From assembly GCA_016125385.1 (NCBI GenBank), contig WGLV01000028.1, positions 1 through 51,806 of the forward strand: a DNA stretch of 51,806 nt, read 5' to 3'. The notes beneath the pieces were generated by a model. The model worked only from the letters and a program-made list of their open reading frames with translations. It did no database searches and was not told the origin of the DNA. The position numbers and the translations under genes were made by a program. Origin of the DNA: a bacterium (GTDB lineage: Bacteria > Hinthialibacterota > Hinthialibacteria > Hinthialibacterales > Hinthialibacteraceae). Below, in pieces: positions 1 to 8,534 of the stretch (the stretch's first letter is position 1; each line of letters begins with the position of its first letter).

Positions 1-68
1 CCCGCCTCGATCTCACGAAGAATCCCAACGATCTGTTCTTCGCTGTAACGTCTGCCTTTTTTGCTCAT
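1..68 (-). CDS. IS3-family transposase OrfA, N-terminal fragment (cut by window edge)
   Basis: Reading leftward from an ATG at 66-68, the first 22 residues begin MSKKGRRYSEEQIVGILRE. This is the start of the helix-turn-helix OrfA protein of IS3-family transposases, where 'RFTEEQIIGILKE' is the usual form. OrfA binds the terminal inverted repeats and is normally joined to the DDE-type OrfB by programmed -1 frameshifting. A Shine-Dalgarno-like AAAGAAAGGG lies about 9 nt upstream. Only the N-terminus is visible, so intactness and subgroup cannot be judged. Confidence 0.78.
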   Translation of the reverse strand, partial: MSKKGRRYSEEQIVGILREIEA

Positions 69-142
69 GAGAGAAACCCTTTCTTTTCAAATCAATCTAT
101 TTCTCTCACTCCCGATGGATCAATTCTATGGGGGCAGGTCAC
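1..142 (-). mobile_element. IS3-family insertion sequence, one end only
   Basis: The segment holds the start of an IS3-type OrfA transposase reading leftward out of the window. Behind its start codon lies a short leader ending at about 141 in TGACCTGCCCCC (read on the minus strand). A 5'-TGACCTGCCCC-type terminus upstream of orfA is typical of IS3-family ends. The element therefore appears to extend beyond the left edge, and its other end and any target duplication cannot be seen. The exact outer base (141 or 142) is inferred. The neighbouring membrane-protein gene stops only about 10 bp away at 152. Confidence 0.72.
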
Positions 143-151
143 CCCGATCAC

Positions 152-1699
152 TTACATCGCCGGGGGGCGGAAGGAAACGAAGTGGTGATACGCGATCTGG
201 GCGATAGCCAGCGGCGCCGACGCCATCGCGGTCAGATACGCCGCGATGAGGACGCCCCGATCTTCTGATAAGTCGTCATCGGAGAGTAAAAGGTTCACGG
301 TGAACAGCACGGAAATCATGGCGAGAGGCGAGAAGAGGTCCCAGTCTTCGGGGAAACCGCGATCGGCGTTCCAGAAAAACGAATAGGCGCCGTACATCAC
401 GAAACACAGCGCCCAGAAGAGATGCTGGCGGCGCGGACGGCGCATCGCGCGCCGGATCGTCAGCGGCAGCAGGATCAGCGCGGGCGTCATCAGGTAGACG
501 TACTCATTGGCGAGGTCCATCAGCCGCCAGGGATGAAGCAGAATGAGCCGCGAGGCGAACATGGCGCGGTCGGGCCCGACGTGAAAGGTCTCATACAGCC
601 GCGCCAGAAAGCGAGAGAGATCGGCGCCGTAGGCGAATACGATCAACGCGCCCCAGAAGGCGAGCTGAATCGCGGCGAAGACGCCAGCCAGAACGAGCGC
701 GTCGCGGCAGCCCTCACGTCCGCGCGCGATGAAGGGCAGCGCGATGAACGCGGGCAGCAGCCAGCCGGTGGAGAGATGAAGCAGAAACACCACGCTCAGC
801 GCCGCGCCCACGGCGAGCGCGCCACGCCCATCACGCAGATAGCGCGCGGCGAAATAAAACGCCGTCATCAGCCCGGCCACGAGCACGGGGTAAACCTCAA
901 TATGGCCGAAGTTGAGAATCATCCACCCGCCGGTGGTCGCCGCCAGCATGACGCCAGCGGCGCAAGCGCGCGGACTCAGCGCCATCCGGCGCAGGGTAAA
1001 CCAGTACATCAGACAGGCCCACGCTCCCGCCGCGACGGACAGCGCCGCGATCACGTCATAGGGCGTAACCGGCGCAATCCTTTTCACCGCGAGCCAGGTC
1101 CAGCGGTAGAGGCCGATGGTGAGCGGCTCGCGCAGGTAGAGATGCCACACCGGCTGCGCGGTGCGTTGAATCCAGTCGACGCCGTCGCGGGTGATGTGAT
1201 GCGAGCGCAACGTCCAGAACAGCGCGATCAACGCCGCCGCCGCGATCGGCGTCAACGCGCGCGGCGACAGGCGGATGCGCTCCCCCGCGCGCGAAATCCG
1301 TTGAACGAAAGGCCGGGCGTACGCGGGGTGCATCAGCGCGAGACAGCCGAACCAGAGCGGCGGAAAAAATCCTCCCAGAAATCCCACGCCGCGAAACGCC
1401 CAGAAATGATCGCTGAAGAGATGAGCCCATGCAATCATGTGCAGCAGCATCGCCGCGATCAGCACGTACGCCACGCGCGAGTCGGCGCGATCGAGCCGAC
1501 GGCTCCACGCCCAGACGAGAATCACGGTCAGCAGGACGTCAACGAGAAGAAAGGCGGGATACAACAACAGCACCGGCTGATAACCGGCAGCGGGATGCAG
1601 CGATCGATCGTTCCAGACGAGGATGAAAAAATACGCGAAAAAGAAGAAAAACGCGGGAGCCGCCCAGCGGGGGGCCGGGCCTCCGTCACGCGGTTTCAT
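152..1699 (-). CDS. Polytopic membrane protein, possibly a GT-C-type glycosyltransferase
   Basis: A 515-residue, strongly hydrophobic protein with roughly ten to twelve predicted membrane segments, starting with a Phe-rich helix at about residues 15-30. An early extracytoplasmic-looking stretch (NDRSLHPAAGYQP) and a multi-helix layout with a large aromatic C-terminal half resemble GT-C-type sugar transferases or DUF2723-like proteins. I see no diagnostic motif that proves this. Its ATG overlaps the stop of the upstream methyltransferase gene by 4 bp (ATGA), so the two are probably translationally coupled. The gene ends about 10 bp from the IS3 end. Its C-terminus looks natural and is followed by a normal TAA. 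Confidence 0.6.
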   Translation of the reverse strand: MKPRDGGPAPRWAAPAFFFFFAYFFILVWNDRSLHPAAGYQPVLLLYPAFLLVDVLLTVILVWAWSRRLDRADSRVAYVLIAAMLLHMIAWAHLFSDHFWAFRGVGFLGGFFPPLWFGCLALMHPAYARPFVQRISRAGERIRLSPRALTPIAAAALIALFWTLRSHHITRDGVDWIQRTAQPVWHLYLREPLTIGLYRWTWLAVKRIAPVTPYDVIAALSVAAGAWACLMYWFTLRRMALSPRACAAGVMLAATTGGWMILNFGHIEVYPVLVAGLMTAFYFAARYLRDGRGALAVGAALSVVFLLHLSTGWLLPAFIALPFIARGREGCRDALVLAGVFAAIQLAFWGALIVFAYGADLSRFLARLYETFHVGPDRAMFASRLILLHPWRLMDLANEYVYLMTPALILLPLTIRRAMRRPRRQHLFWALCFVMYGAYSFFWNADRGFPEDWDLFSPLAMISVLFTVNLLLSDDDLSEDRGVLIAAYLTAMASAPLAIAQIAYHHFVSFRPPAM

Positions 1700-2472
1700 C
1701 CCTTGTTCTCCATGAACCGCTGCGGCTGATAGAGCCGGGCCAGTTCAAGCACGCGCGAGGCGTGTTCCATAAAGCGGGGGTTTTCAATGACGCGCGTCTC
1801 TTTGACGGGCGAGTTGACCTGATGGGTAAAATAACTGAACACGTCGTTCATCGTCTCGCCGCCCCAGGCGATCATCTCCTGCGAAACGCAGATCAGGTTA
1901 TTCGACTCGCAGAAGCCGCGAAACAATTCGGCGCTGGAACTCTCGGCGCGCCAGTGGGGGTTTTCGACGCCCGCTTTCAGTTTGCCGGTTTGAGGATCGC
2001 GATGCGCGCCCATGTTGGAATGATGGATGAATCCGCGTCCCTTGGGTTTGAGGATGCGGGCGAACTCGGCGGCGTACGATTCCATCACGTCGGCTTCGGC
2101 GTGAACGAGCGAATCCCAACTGAAGATGAAGTCGATGCTGGCGTCGTCGATCATGTTCAGCGAACGGCCGTCGTTGACGTGAAAGTCGATGTTATCGGCG
2201 AGCTCAAACCGCTGTTTGCACGCCTCGATGCAGTTCTCGACCAGATCGACGAGCGTGAGCTGACAGCACATCGATTTGAGATACTGGGTGCAGCGGCCGT
2301 AGCCCGGCGCCAGTTCGAGCACGCGCCCGCACGGCACGAATGGATGAATGCGGGGGAAAATGGTTCCCCACCAGAGATAATCGGTACCGCCCCAACAAGA
2401 CGACCACTCATCCCCACTGTGCGACCAATCGTAATGCGACCAGCTGTTTTTGTTTTCTTCAATCGTTCCCAT
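1696..2472 (-). CDS. Class I SAM-dependent methyltransferase
   Basis: A 258-residue protein from the preferred ATG at 2472. That ATG follows GGGATGAT at suitable spacing; an in-frame GTG at 2517 would add 15 residues that do not look conserved. The core contains SAM-binding motif I as VLELAPGYGR, an acidic LVDLVENC strand end, NDGRSLN and the post-motif FIFSWDSLVH. This order is typical of Rossmann-fold class I methyltransferases. The N-terminal 'NSWSHYDW' and Trp-rich GGTDYLWWG stretch recall methyltransferases of polysaccharide and lipid clusters. The substrate is unknown. The gene is coupled by a 4-bp overlap to the downstream membrane protein, suggesting a joint envelope role (inference). 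Confidence 0.8.
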   Translation of the reverse strand: MGTIEENKNSWSHYDWSHSGDEWSSCWGGTDYLWWGTIFPRIHPFVPCGRVLELAPGYGRCTQYLKSMCCQLTLVDLVENCIEACKQRFELADNIDFHVNDGRSLNMIDDASIDFIFSWDSLVHAEADVMESYAAEFARILKPKGRGFIHHSNMGAHRDPQTGKLKAGVENPHWRAESSSAELFRGFCESNNLICVSQEMIAWGGETMNDVFSYFTHQVNSPVKETRVIENPRFMEHASRVLELARLYQPQRFMENKG

Positions 2473-2621
2473 ATCATCCCGCGCCGGCGCCGCCGGCATC
2501 CCGTCTATTGGTTCCACGCGCCCGCCGCGCCCATTGGCGCGTTCGAAAAGCGTCCGTCCCCGGAGACCGGGGGAATCGCGTGGCTCCCCCCTATCATGGT
2601 TCAGTTGAATCGAGCCGATGT

Positions 2622-3890
2622 CTAGGCTTGCGGAGCGGCTCCGGTCAGCAGGCGATGGGTAAACAACCGCCGCGCCGCCGACATGATGTCATCCGGCGAG
2701 ACCGCCTGAATGCCGGCGGTGAACCGGTTAATGTAATCCCACCCCAGGCCCGCCAGCTCATACGCGGCCAGCCGCGAGGCCTGCCCCATGTTGGTCTCCA
2801 TCGACATCAGGTACGAACCGCAGATGTAAGTCTTGGCGCGATTCAGTTCTTCATCGTCAACAGGCTCGCTCTTGAGGCGCTCGACTTCGGCTTCAATGCA
2901 CCGCACCGCTTCCACGCGATTGGGCGGCGTGGTGACGACGTAAGTCAGCAGGGGCGTGTGTTCGTAACGCGGCGAGAACATCGCGCCCACCTGGTAACAC
3001 AAGCCGCGCTTGTCGCGGATTTCGCGGAACAGGCGTGAATCCATCGAGCCTCCCAGAATCGCCGCGATCACCCGCAGGGCGGGCGCCTCCGCGCCGGTCA
3101 GCCCGCAACCGGGATACCCCATGACGAGATATTCAGACTCGATGTCGCGCGTGACGAAGCGGTCGACGTTTTCGCTGAACGCCGGCTCCGCCCGCAGCGT
3201 ATCTTGCAGCGGGGCGGATTGCCGCCCCGCCCGCGCCGAAAACGCACGCTCGACGAGCTCAAGCGTTTCATCGCCGGCGCCGCCGACGACTGAAACCACC
3301 AGCCCGGCGGGGTCGAACGCGCGGCGCCAGCATTCGGCGACGGCGTCGCGGCCGATGGCGTCGAGCGTCTCGATCTTGCCCAGGCTGGGCCAGGCGTAAG
3401 GGTGAGCGCCGTAATAAAACTCGGTGAAATGACGCATCGCGAAGTTAAGCGGCGAGTCGTCTTCTTCAAGAATGTTCATGCGGGCGATCTCGCGCTCGCG
3501 TTCGAGTTTGTCTTCAGGAAAAATCGCCTCGTCGAGCACCAGCAGCAGGGTTTCGAGATCGTCGCGCAGAAAATGAGTGGTGGTCAACAGATCGACCGCG
3601 CTGGAATCTTTGCCCGGCTCGGCCTTGAAGTGAGCGCCGTTGCGCTCGAGCCGCAGGGCGATTTCATCCTCGTCCATTCCGGAGGTCCCCGTGGTCAACA
3701 TGCGCATCGCCAGATTGGCCAGCCCCGCGTGTTCGGCGGATTCATGCTTTGAGCCGAGCGGAGACAACACGCGCAGCGCCACGATCTGGTTATACGGATT
3801 GGGAGCGTACAACAGCGCGCCGCCGTGAGGCAGCGCGCGGCGTTCGACCGTCCGTTCGGGAATATGGATGGAAGAGGGCGAGTTGACCAT
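2622..3890 (-). CDS. M16-family (insulinase-like) protein without the HxxEH metal site
   Basis: A 422-residue protein with the fold signature of M16B peptidases: N-terminal LPHGGALLYAPNPYNQIVALRV, then SPLGSKHESAEHAGLANLAMRML, and a second domain with EYLVMGYPGCGL and LRVIAAILGGSMDSRLFREIRDKRGLCYQVGA. The last part is the conserved RxxxGLxY region. In catalytic M16 proteins the segment after GLA is HFLEH. Here GLA is followed by N59-L-A-M62-R63, so both zinc histidines and the catalytic glutamate are missing. It therefore resembles the non-catalytic partner subunit of M16B heterodimers. No catalytic partner is seen nearby. It starts 4 bp after gpmA ends and is probably co-transcribed with it. 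Confidence 0.85.
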   Translation of the reverse strand: MVNSPSSIHIPERTVERRALPHGGALLYAPNPYNQIVALRVLSPLGSKHESAEHAGLANLAMRMLTTGTSGMDEDEIALRLERNGAHFKAEPGKDSSAVDLLTTTHFLRDDLETLLLVLDEAIFPEDKLEREREIARMNILEEDDSPLNFAMRHFTEFYYGAHPYAWPSLGKIETLDAIGRDAVAECWRRAFDPAGLVVSVVGGAGDETLELVERAFSARAGRQSAPLQDTLRAEPAFSENVDRFVTRDIESEYLVMGYPGCGLTGAEAPALRVIAAILGGSMDSRLFREIRDKRGLCYQVGAMFSPRYEHTPLLTYVVTTPPNRVEAVRCIEAEVERLKSEPVDDEELNRAKTYICGSYLMSMETNMGQASRLAAYELAGLGWDYINRFTAGIQAVSPDDIMSAARRLFTHRLLTGAAPQA

Positions 3891-3894
3891 GCGG

Positions 3895-4641
3895 TTACTT
3901 CGCCTTGCCCTGATTGGCGACGGCGTCCATCTTCTTTTTCAGTTCTTCTTCATCCATCAGGTAGTAACTTTTAATGGGTTTAAGATCGGCGTCGAGTTCA
4001 TACACCAGCGGGATGCCCGTCGGGATGTTCAGTTCGACGATCTTGTCGTCGGGGATGTTATCGAGATGCTTGACCAGCGCGCGCAGGCTGTTGCCATGAG
4101 CGGCGACGAGTACGCGCTTGCCCGCCTTGATGTCGGGCGCGATGACGTCGTTCCAGTAGGGCAACACCCGCTCCAGCGTGTCTTTGAGGCATTCGGTGGC
4201 GGGCAGTTCTTCCGGCTTGAGATCGGCGTAGCGGCGGTCGTGGCTGGGATGACGCTCATCCGATTCTTCGAGCGGATTGGGCGGAACGTCGTAACTGCGC
4301 CGCCAGATTTTAACCTGGTCTTCGCCGTACTTGGCGGCGGTTTCGGATTTGTTCAGCCCCTGCAGCGCGCCGTAGTGACGCTCGTTGAGCCGCCAGTTAC
4401 GGATGACGGGAATCCACATCAGGTCCATTTCATCCAGCACGGTCCACAGCGTGCGGATGGCGCGCTTGAGTACGGAGGTATAGGCGACGTCAAAGGTGAA
4501 GCCTTTTTCTTTCAGGCTCTGTCCGCCCTCTTTCGCTTCCTGACGGCCCTGGTCGGTCAGATCGACGTCGGTCCAGCCGGTAAAAAGATTTTTCAGGTTC
4601 CACTCACTCTGGCCATGACGAATCAAAACGAGTTTATACAT
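3895..4641 (-). CDS. gpmA: 2,3-bisphosphoglycerate-dependent phosphoglycerate mutase
   Basis: A 248-residue cytoplasmic enzyme that interconverts 3- and 2-phosphoglycerate in glycolysis and gluconeogenesis. The phosphohistidine motif [10 protein letters not shown] places the catalytic His at residue 9. The acid/base Glu is E87 in LNERHYG, and the second catalytic His is H182 in [10 protein letters not shown]. Length matches the dPGM family (about 230-250 residues). The C-terminal tail is Lys-rich, as usual. It lies first in a minus-strand run ahead of the M16-like gene (4-bp gap). A minus-strand TATAAT at 4783-4788 is a possible -10 element. Confidence 0.96.
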   Translation of the reverse strand: MYKLVLIRHGQSEWNLKNLFTGWTDVDLTDQGRQEAKEGGQSLKEKGFTFDVAYTSVLKRAIRTLWTVLDEMDLMWIPVIRNWRLNERHYGALQGLNKSETAAKYGEDQVKIWRRSYDVPPNPLEESDERHPSHDRRYADLKPEELPATECLKDTLERVLPYWNDVIAPDIKAGKRVLVAAHGNSLRALVKHLDNIPDDKIVELNIPTGIPLVYELDADLKPIKSYYLMDEEELKKKMDAVANQGKAK

Positions 4642-4982
4642 GGTGAAGACTCCAAACGTGGTTTATGTGGTTCACGCCGCCGCCCGCGTTCAGACGCGGA
4701 GTTTCTTCCGCGCCAGTGAAGCGGCGGTCCGGCCGTACGTCACGAGAGACGGGAAAGACGCGCGGCGGTGAACGACGCTACAATTATACGTGGTTCGCCC
4801 GATTTCAAAATGAGCGTGAAACGAATCTTTACGCGCTCAGAACCGTACGGGAGACGCGACAGCGAAATGAAATAAGGATATCCTGTCTGACACGTCATCC
4901 GCCGCGTGGATAATCCGCGCGCGGGCCAAATATCCCGCCGCCTATCTTTTATATCATTGGATATGGATTGAAAGGAAAACCG
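4642..4982. other. Intergenic region between divergent gpmA and NYN gene
   Basis: About 340 bp without a convincing gene. It should hold divergent promoters. On the minus strand TATAAT at 4783-4788 is a plausible -10 for gpmA, although the nearest TTGAAA (4803-4808) leaves only 14 bp. Near 4904-4912 CGTGGATAA differs by one base from a reverse DnaA box; I give it no weight. A plus-strand frame of 82 codons here is Arg-rich and has no ribosome binding site. Confidence 0.5.
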
Positions 4983-5765
4983 ATGGATATCGAACAGCGA
5001 TTAGACGATCTTACCCGCGCCATTCAACAATTCCGTAGTACAAGAACCGCGATCGTAATCGATGGGAGTTTCTTTTTAAAACGATTCCGCTACGTCTTTC
5101 CCGATCGAAACCCCTTCGACGCCGAAACCGTGGCGCGCACCATGCACGAAATGGCGCTGAAACACATCGAAGCGCAAGGCTCTCAACTCTACCGCATTTT
5201 TTATTATGACTGCCCGCCTCTGACCGTGACCGTCGAGTCGGCTATCTCGAAAAACTCATTCGACTTTTCCCAGACCAAAACCGCGCAGTTCCGTACCCGC
5301 CTGCTGAACGAAATCAAAAAGAAGCGCAAGGTGGCGTTGCGTCTGGGGCGGCTCGATGAAAACGGCGGTCAATGGAAAATGAAAGGCCCCATTCTTCGCC
5401 AGTTATTGGAGGGCGAGCTGTCTTTTCAGGATCTGAACGATACCGATTTTGAATTCGACGCGCGGCAGAAAGGCGTCGATATGCGCATCGGTCTCGATAT
5501 CGCCTCAATGGCGTACAAGCGCCAGGTCGATCAGATTATTCTGATCGCGGGCGACAGCGACTTTGTGCCCGCCGCGAAAATGGCGCGCCGCGAGGGCATC
5601 GACATCATTCTCGATCCGCTGTGGGCGCCGATTCAGGCCGACCTGAACGAACACATCGACGGTCTTCAATCGGTCGCGCCGCGCCCCACCTACAACAAGC
5701 CGCCGTATCCCAACGCTAACTACAACCCCAGCGGGAACTACAACCAGAGCAGTTACAACACCTGA
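4983..5765 (+). CDS. NYN-domain (LabA/DUF88-like) putative ribonuclease
   Basis: A 260-residue protein from ATG 4983, chosen because AAAGGAAAA sits 5-13 nt upstream; an in-frame TTG at 4968 lies inside that sequence. The NYN/PIN-like fold is shown by the first acidic strand TAIVIDGSFF (about 22-31), the conserved KGVDMRIGLDIASMA (about 166-180), and the IILIAGDSDFVPAAKMARREG block (about 188-208) whose Asp residues usually bind a metal. NYN proteins are predicted or shown RNA nucleases. The last 30 residues are a low-complexity Asn/Tyr/Pro tail. It is a single-gene unit, followed by a strong hairpin terminator at 5793. Confidence 0.85.
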   Translation: MDIEQRLDDLTRAIQQFRSTRTAIVIDGSFFLKRFRYVFPDRNPFDAETVARTMHEMALKHIEAQGSQLYRIFYYDCPPLTVTVESAISKNSFDFSQTKTAQFRTRLLNEIKKKRKVALRLGRLDENGGQWKMKGPILRQLLEGELSFQDLNDTDFEFDARQKGVDMRIGLDIASMAYKRQVDQIILIAGDSDFVPAAKMARREGIDIILDPLWAPIQADLNEHIDGLQSVAPRPTYNKPPYPNANYNPSGNYNQSSYNT

Positions 5766-5792
5766 CGCCATAAGGATCATTCAGAAAAAACA

Positions 5793-5823
5793 ACCGCCCC
5801 GTGATCGTTTCACCCGGGGCGGT
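5793..5823. terminator. Bidirectional rho-independent terminator
   Basis: Nine-base arms ACCGCCCCG and CGGGGCGGT enclose a 13-nt loop. On the plus strand TTTGGTTTT follows; on the minus strand TGTTTTTTC follows. It sits between the convergent NYN gene and the RseB-like gene and can end both transcripts. Confidence 0.85.
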
Positions 5824-5851
5824 TTGGTTTTAACGCGTTTAATATGCGTTA

Positions 5852-6931
5852 TTATTTCTGTTCGATTTTGAGCAGGTCTTCACCCGGCTTCAGTTCACTG
5901 AGAGCCAGTGCGATCTCACAAGGGTCGAGGTCGCCCACCGCCGAGACGCGCAAGCCGTCGACATCGCGAAAATACACATCGCGGCCGTGGCGCGAATACT
6001 TATTGACCTTGGCGCAAACGCCCGCGTCTTCCTGATCTTTGTCGGCGTTTTTCTTTTCTTCTTCGGTTTGCAGGCGCTGATACAGCGAAAGCCCCGCGAA
6101 TCCGTCGGTGTAAAGAACATGAAAGATCGCACCGTCGCGGCCTTTCCACGAGTGAACGAATTTACGGTTGAATCCTTTGGGCAGATCGGCGGGCTTCATC
6201 GGCGTAAAGTGAATCTCTTCCTGAATCGAGTCGTCATCAGGCGGGCCGTTCATATCGGCGACTTTTACCAGTCCCTCGTGACTGAGCGGCTCGGTAAACG
6301 GCTGGTACGGCGCATCGACGCGGTTGAATTCAAACGATTCAACCAGTTTGCCGTCATAGTCGTACCGTTCGTATTTGAGTTGGATCTTGGTCTGTTTGTC
6401 GACGCAAATAATGGCGGAGGGCCGCTTGGGCATTCGGGAACGGATGGCGAGTTTCCACGCGGGACGGCCAGCGACTTCGACGTGTCCCTCTTTTTTGACG
6501 TAATAGTTGCGCATCAACAGGCCGAAATCTTCAAACTCAAGCACCTCGCCGTTTTTGAGGGCGCGGTACCATGCCACCGGTTTGATGACGTCTTTGATTT
6601 TGTTGAGTTCGTCTTCTTTGAGGGGGGTCATCCAGAGGCCGCCTTCACTCTGCACGATGGCGATCTCGCTGAGTTGTTTGGGGTAGAGCACTTCGACTTT
6701 TTTCTCAGAGGCTGAACGGCGGCTCACGCTGAGCCAGGTCTCCCACTCGCCTTCGGAAGTGAAATGTTTGTAGGTGAAAACGCCCGCGTAGGGAACTTCT
6801 TTGGAGGCCTGAATCGATTGCTTCAGAATTTCGGTGTATTCATCGTCAGCCGCCGCAGAGACTCCCCCCGCGACGCCCGAGCCAATCACCAGCAGGGCGA
6901 TCAATACACGTAAATGCAATTTCCCCATCAT
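5852..6931 (-). CDS. RseB/MucB-like periplasmic regulator of an ECF sigma factor
   Basis: A 359-residue exported protein. An N-terminal signal peptide (LHLRVLIALLVIGSGVAGGVSA) probably ends near residue 27. A LolA-like domain follows, with SKEVPYAGVFTYKHF, YYVKKEGHVEVAGRPAWKLAI and DKQTKIQLKYERYDYDGKLVESFEFN. The C-terminal half (about 225-359) fits the MucB/RseB C-terminal domain, with LPKGF and the ending SAVGDLDPCEIALALSEL. In Proteobacteria RseB binds the anti-sigma factor RseA and senses lipopolysaccharide. Here the gene overlaps a membrane anti-sigma gene by 4 bp and follows an ECF sigma gene, matching rpoE-rseA-rseB order. Identity with RseB itself is inferred from domain pattern and context. 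Confidence 0.8.
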   Translation of the reverse strand: MMGKLHLRVLIALLVIGSGVAGGVSAAADDEYTEILKQSIQASKEVPYAGVFTYKHFTSEGEWETWLSVSRRSASEKKVEVLYPKQLSEIAIVQSEGGLWMTPLKEDELNKIKDVIKPVAWYRALKNGEVLEFEDFGLLMRNYYVKKEGHVEVAGRPAWKLAIRSRMPKRPSAIICVDKQTKIQLKYERYDYDGKLVESFEFNRVDAPYQPFTEPLSHEGLVKVADMNGPPDDDSIQEEIHFTPMKPADLPKGFNRKFVHSWKGRDGAIFHVLYTDGFAGLSLYQRLQTEEEKKNADKDQEDAGVCAKVNKYSRHGRDVYFRDVDGLRVSAVGDLDPCEIALALSELKPGEDLLKIEQK

Positions 6932-7485
6932 TCAGACCAGTTGTATGTATAGTACGCGATCAGACCTTCGCGCATGGGCGTCGATTCACTCGACAGGTCA
7001 TGATACGCGATATAGGCTTCGGCCTCGGCTCCAAAGCCGTGGCTGTCGGTAATTTCAACGATTTCGTAGGTGGGCCTGACCTCGGGCTGAGCCCACCAGA
7101 CGCAGAACAGCGTAAACGCGGCCAGCGCCGCGGGCGCGAGACGAAACGCGCGCGGCCAGAGAAGCCACCCGTCGCTCCACGCCGTCCAGCTGAAGCCCGC
7201 CCCCACCGGGGCGATGCGTTCGCCAACCCGGTTCCACACCAGGTTGGAGGGCGCGGAAAGCGGCAACCCGCGAAGCGTTTTCAGCATGGCTTCCAGCGTT
7301 CGGGCGGTCTGCCGCCAGAGCGGATCGGATTGAATACGGGCGCGGACGAAGTCGGCTTCATCAGCCTCGGCTTCGCCCTCCAGCGTACGGCGGACCGCGT
7401 CCAACCGGCAGGCGTTCACCGTTTCGTTCGGGTCGCCGGCCAGCCCCATCGGTTCAAACACGTTCAATCGCAACCAGTTCCACAT
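6928..7485 (-). CDS. Membrane-anchored anti-sigma factor (RseA-like position)
   Basis: A 185-residue protein. A cytoplasmic N-terminal part (about 1-105) contains the LDAVRRTLEGEAEADEADFVRARIQSD helical stretch, resembling zinc-free anti-sigma domains. One transmembrane helix (about 113-130, LAPAALAAFTLFCVWWA) and a short periplasmic tail rich in acidic and aromatic residues follow. There is no HxxxCxxC zinc motif. It lies 11 bp after the sigma gene and overlaps the RseB-like gene (ATGA). Topology and context support an anti-sigma role; direct sequence similarity is weak, as usual for this class. Confidence 0.7.
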   Translation of the reverse strand: MWNWLRLNVFEPMGLAGDPNETVNACRLDAVRRTLEGEAEADEADFVRARIQSDPLWRQTARTLEAMLKTLRGLPLSAPSNLVWNRVGERIAPVGAGFSWTAWSDGWLLWPRAFRLAPAALAAFTLFCVWWAQPEVRPTYEIVEITDSHGFGAEAEAYIAYHDLSSESTPMREGLIAYYTYNWSE

Positions 7486-7496
7486 GGCGTCTTTCC

Positions 7497-8180
7497 TTAT
7501 TCTTCCTTCTCGTTAAAACCCAGATCCATCAACGCCTTGTGCAGCAATCGATGCGCCCGGTTCAGTCTCGATTTCACCGTACCGAGGCGGCATTCAAGAA
7601 TATCGGCGATCTCTTCATAACTCATGTCATGAATATATCGTAAAATAATGATCGCGCGATGTTTTTCGCCCAGTTCCGCGATGGCTCTTTCGATCTGCTG
7701 TTCGCGCGATGATTCCTGCATCGCGTCGCGCGGCGTCTCCCGGTCATCGGAGAGATAGGCGATCGGGCCGCCGGGCTCATCGGTTTCGAGCGGAACGCGG
7801 CGCGCCCAAACTTTTTTGATCTTGCGAAAGGCGTCGGCCGCGCGTCTGACCACGATGCGGTACAACCAGGTTGAAAACGCCGACTGAAACTGAAAGCGGC
7901 CGAGGTTCCGGTATACCGAAACAAATACTTCCTGCGTAATCTCTTCCGCGTCCTGACTTGAACCGGTCAGCCGGTAAGCCAGACTGAACACGTCACGACT
8001 GTAATTACGATACAGTTGTTCGAAGGCGGTCTGATCGCCCGTCTGACAGGCTTCGATCAGTTTGCGCTCTTCGGGAGAGTTGCGCGTGACGATGTCTTTC
8101 GCCGTTTCGTTCAATGACTTGGTCGATGCGATTGTTGAATTTGTTCCACACCAAAACGTTTGAATTACTAGGGTACGCAC
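7497..8180 (-). CDS. RNA polymerase sigma factor, ECF subfamily (RpoE-like)
   Basis: Up to 227 residues from a GTG at 8180. The sigma2 domain includes FEQLYRNYSRDVFSLAYRLTGSSQDAEEITQEVFVSVYRNL and the -10 recognition stretch STWLYRIVVRRAADAFRK. Sigma4 contains LRYIHDMSYEEIADILECRLGTVKSRLNRA, the -35 helix-turn-helix. The start is uncertain: the GTG has no good Shine-Dalgarno, and TTGACG-N17-TACCCT spans it on the same strand (8170-8198), so translation may begin further in, for example at a TTG near residue 23. It probably directs an envelope-stress regulon controlled by the two downstream products. Confidence 0.92.
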   Translation of the reverse strand: MRTLVIQTFWCGTNSTIASTKSLNETAKDIVTRNSPEERKLIEACQTGDQTAFEQLYRNYSRDVFSLAYRLTGSSQDAEEITQEVFVSVYRNLGRFQFQSAFSTWLYRIVVRRAADAFRKIKKVWARRVPLETDEPGGPIAYLSDDRETPRDAMQESSREQQIERAIAELGEKHRAIIILRYIHDMSYEEIADILECRLGTVKSRLNRAHRLLHKALMDLGFNEKEE

Positions 8181-8365
8181 GTTTTACATGCGCGTCAAAT
8201 CGCCTTTTTTCTTTGAAACGGCGCGATTTTTGTTCTCCCACGGCCCTATTACCACAACCAATCCAAATATAGTGGAAATCAAACAGGTTTTCAACAAGAT
8301 ATAGAGTCTGTTGCGATTCTATAAAGAGGTTACCCCTGTTGAGATTCGCGAAATTACACCCGGTT

Positions 8366-8374
8366 TTATCCACA
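8366..8374 (+). promoter_or_regulatory. DnaA box (perfect)
   Basis: TTATCCACA matches the strict bacterial DnaA 9-mer TTATNCACA and is followed by GG, as are the copies at 8526 and 10720. It is the left member of a pair 160 bp apart. Confidence 0.55.
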
Positions 8375-8525
8375 GGCTCTCAACAGGCGAATCCCTTGAC
8401 TCAGGCCATGTTGATTATTCCTATGGACTATCCAAATTTAATGCGGTTTTATTGTATAAAACGCTGGTGGTATTTTATTTTACATTCTTGTTGGGCTGGA
8501 TGCTTTTTTTTCAGATATGCACACA

Positions 8526-8534
8526 TTATCCACA
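8526..8534 (+). promoter_or_regulatory. DnaA box (perfect)
   Basis: TTATCCACA followed by GG, same orientation as the box at 8366, with the most AT-rich part of the gap between the two. Confidence 0.55.

Noticed and set aside
422-1729. Long plus-strand frame (435 codons) opposite the membrane-protein gene
   Set aside because: Arg/Gln-rich composition with no family pattern; the minus-strand frame gives a clear membrane protein coupled to its neighbour.
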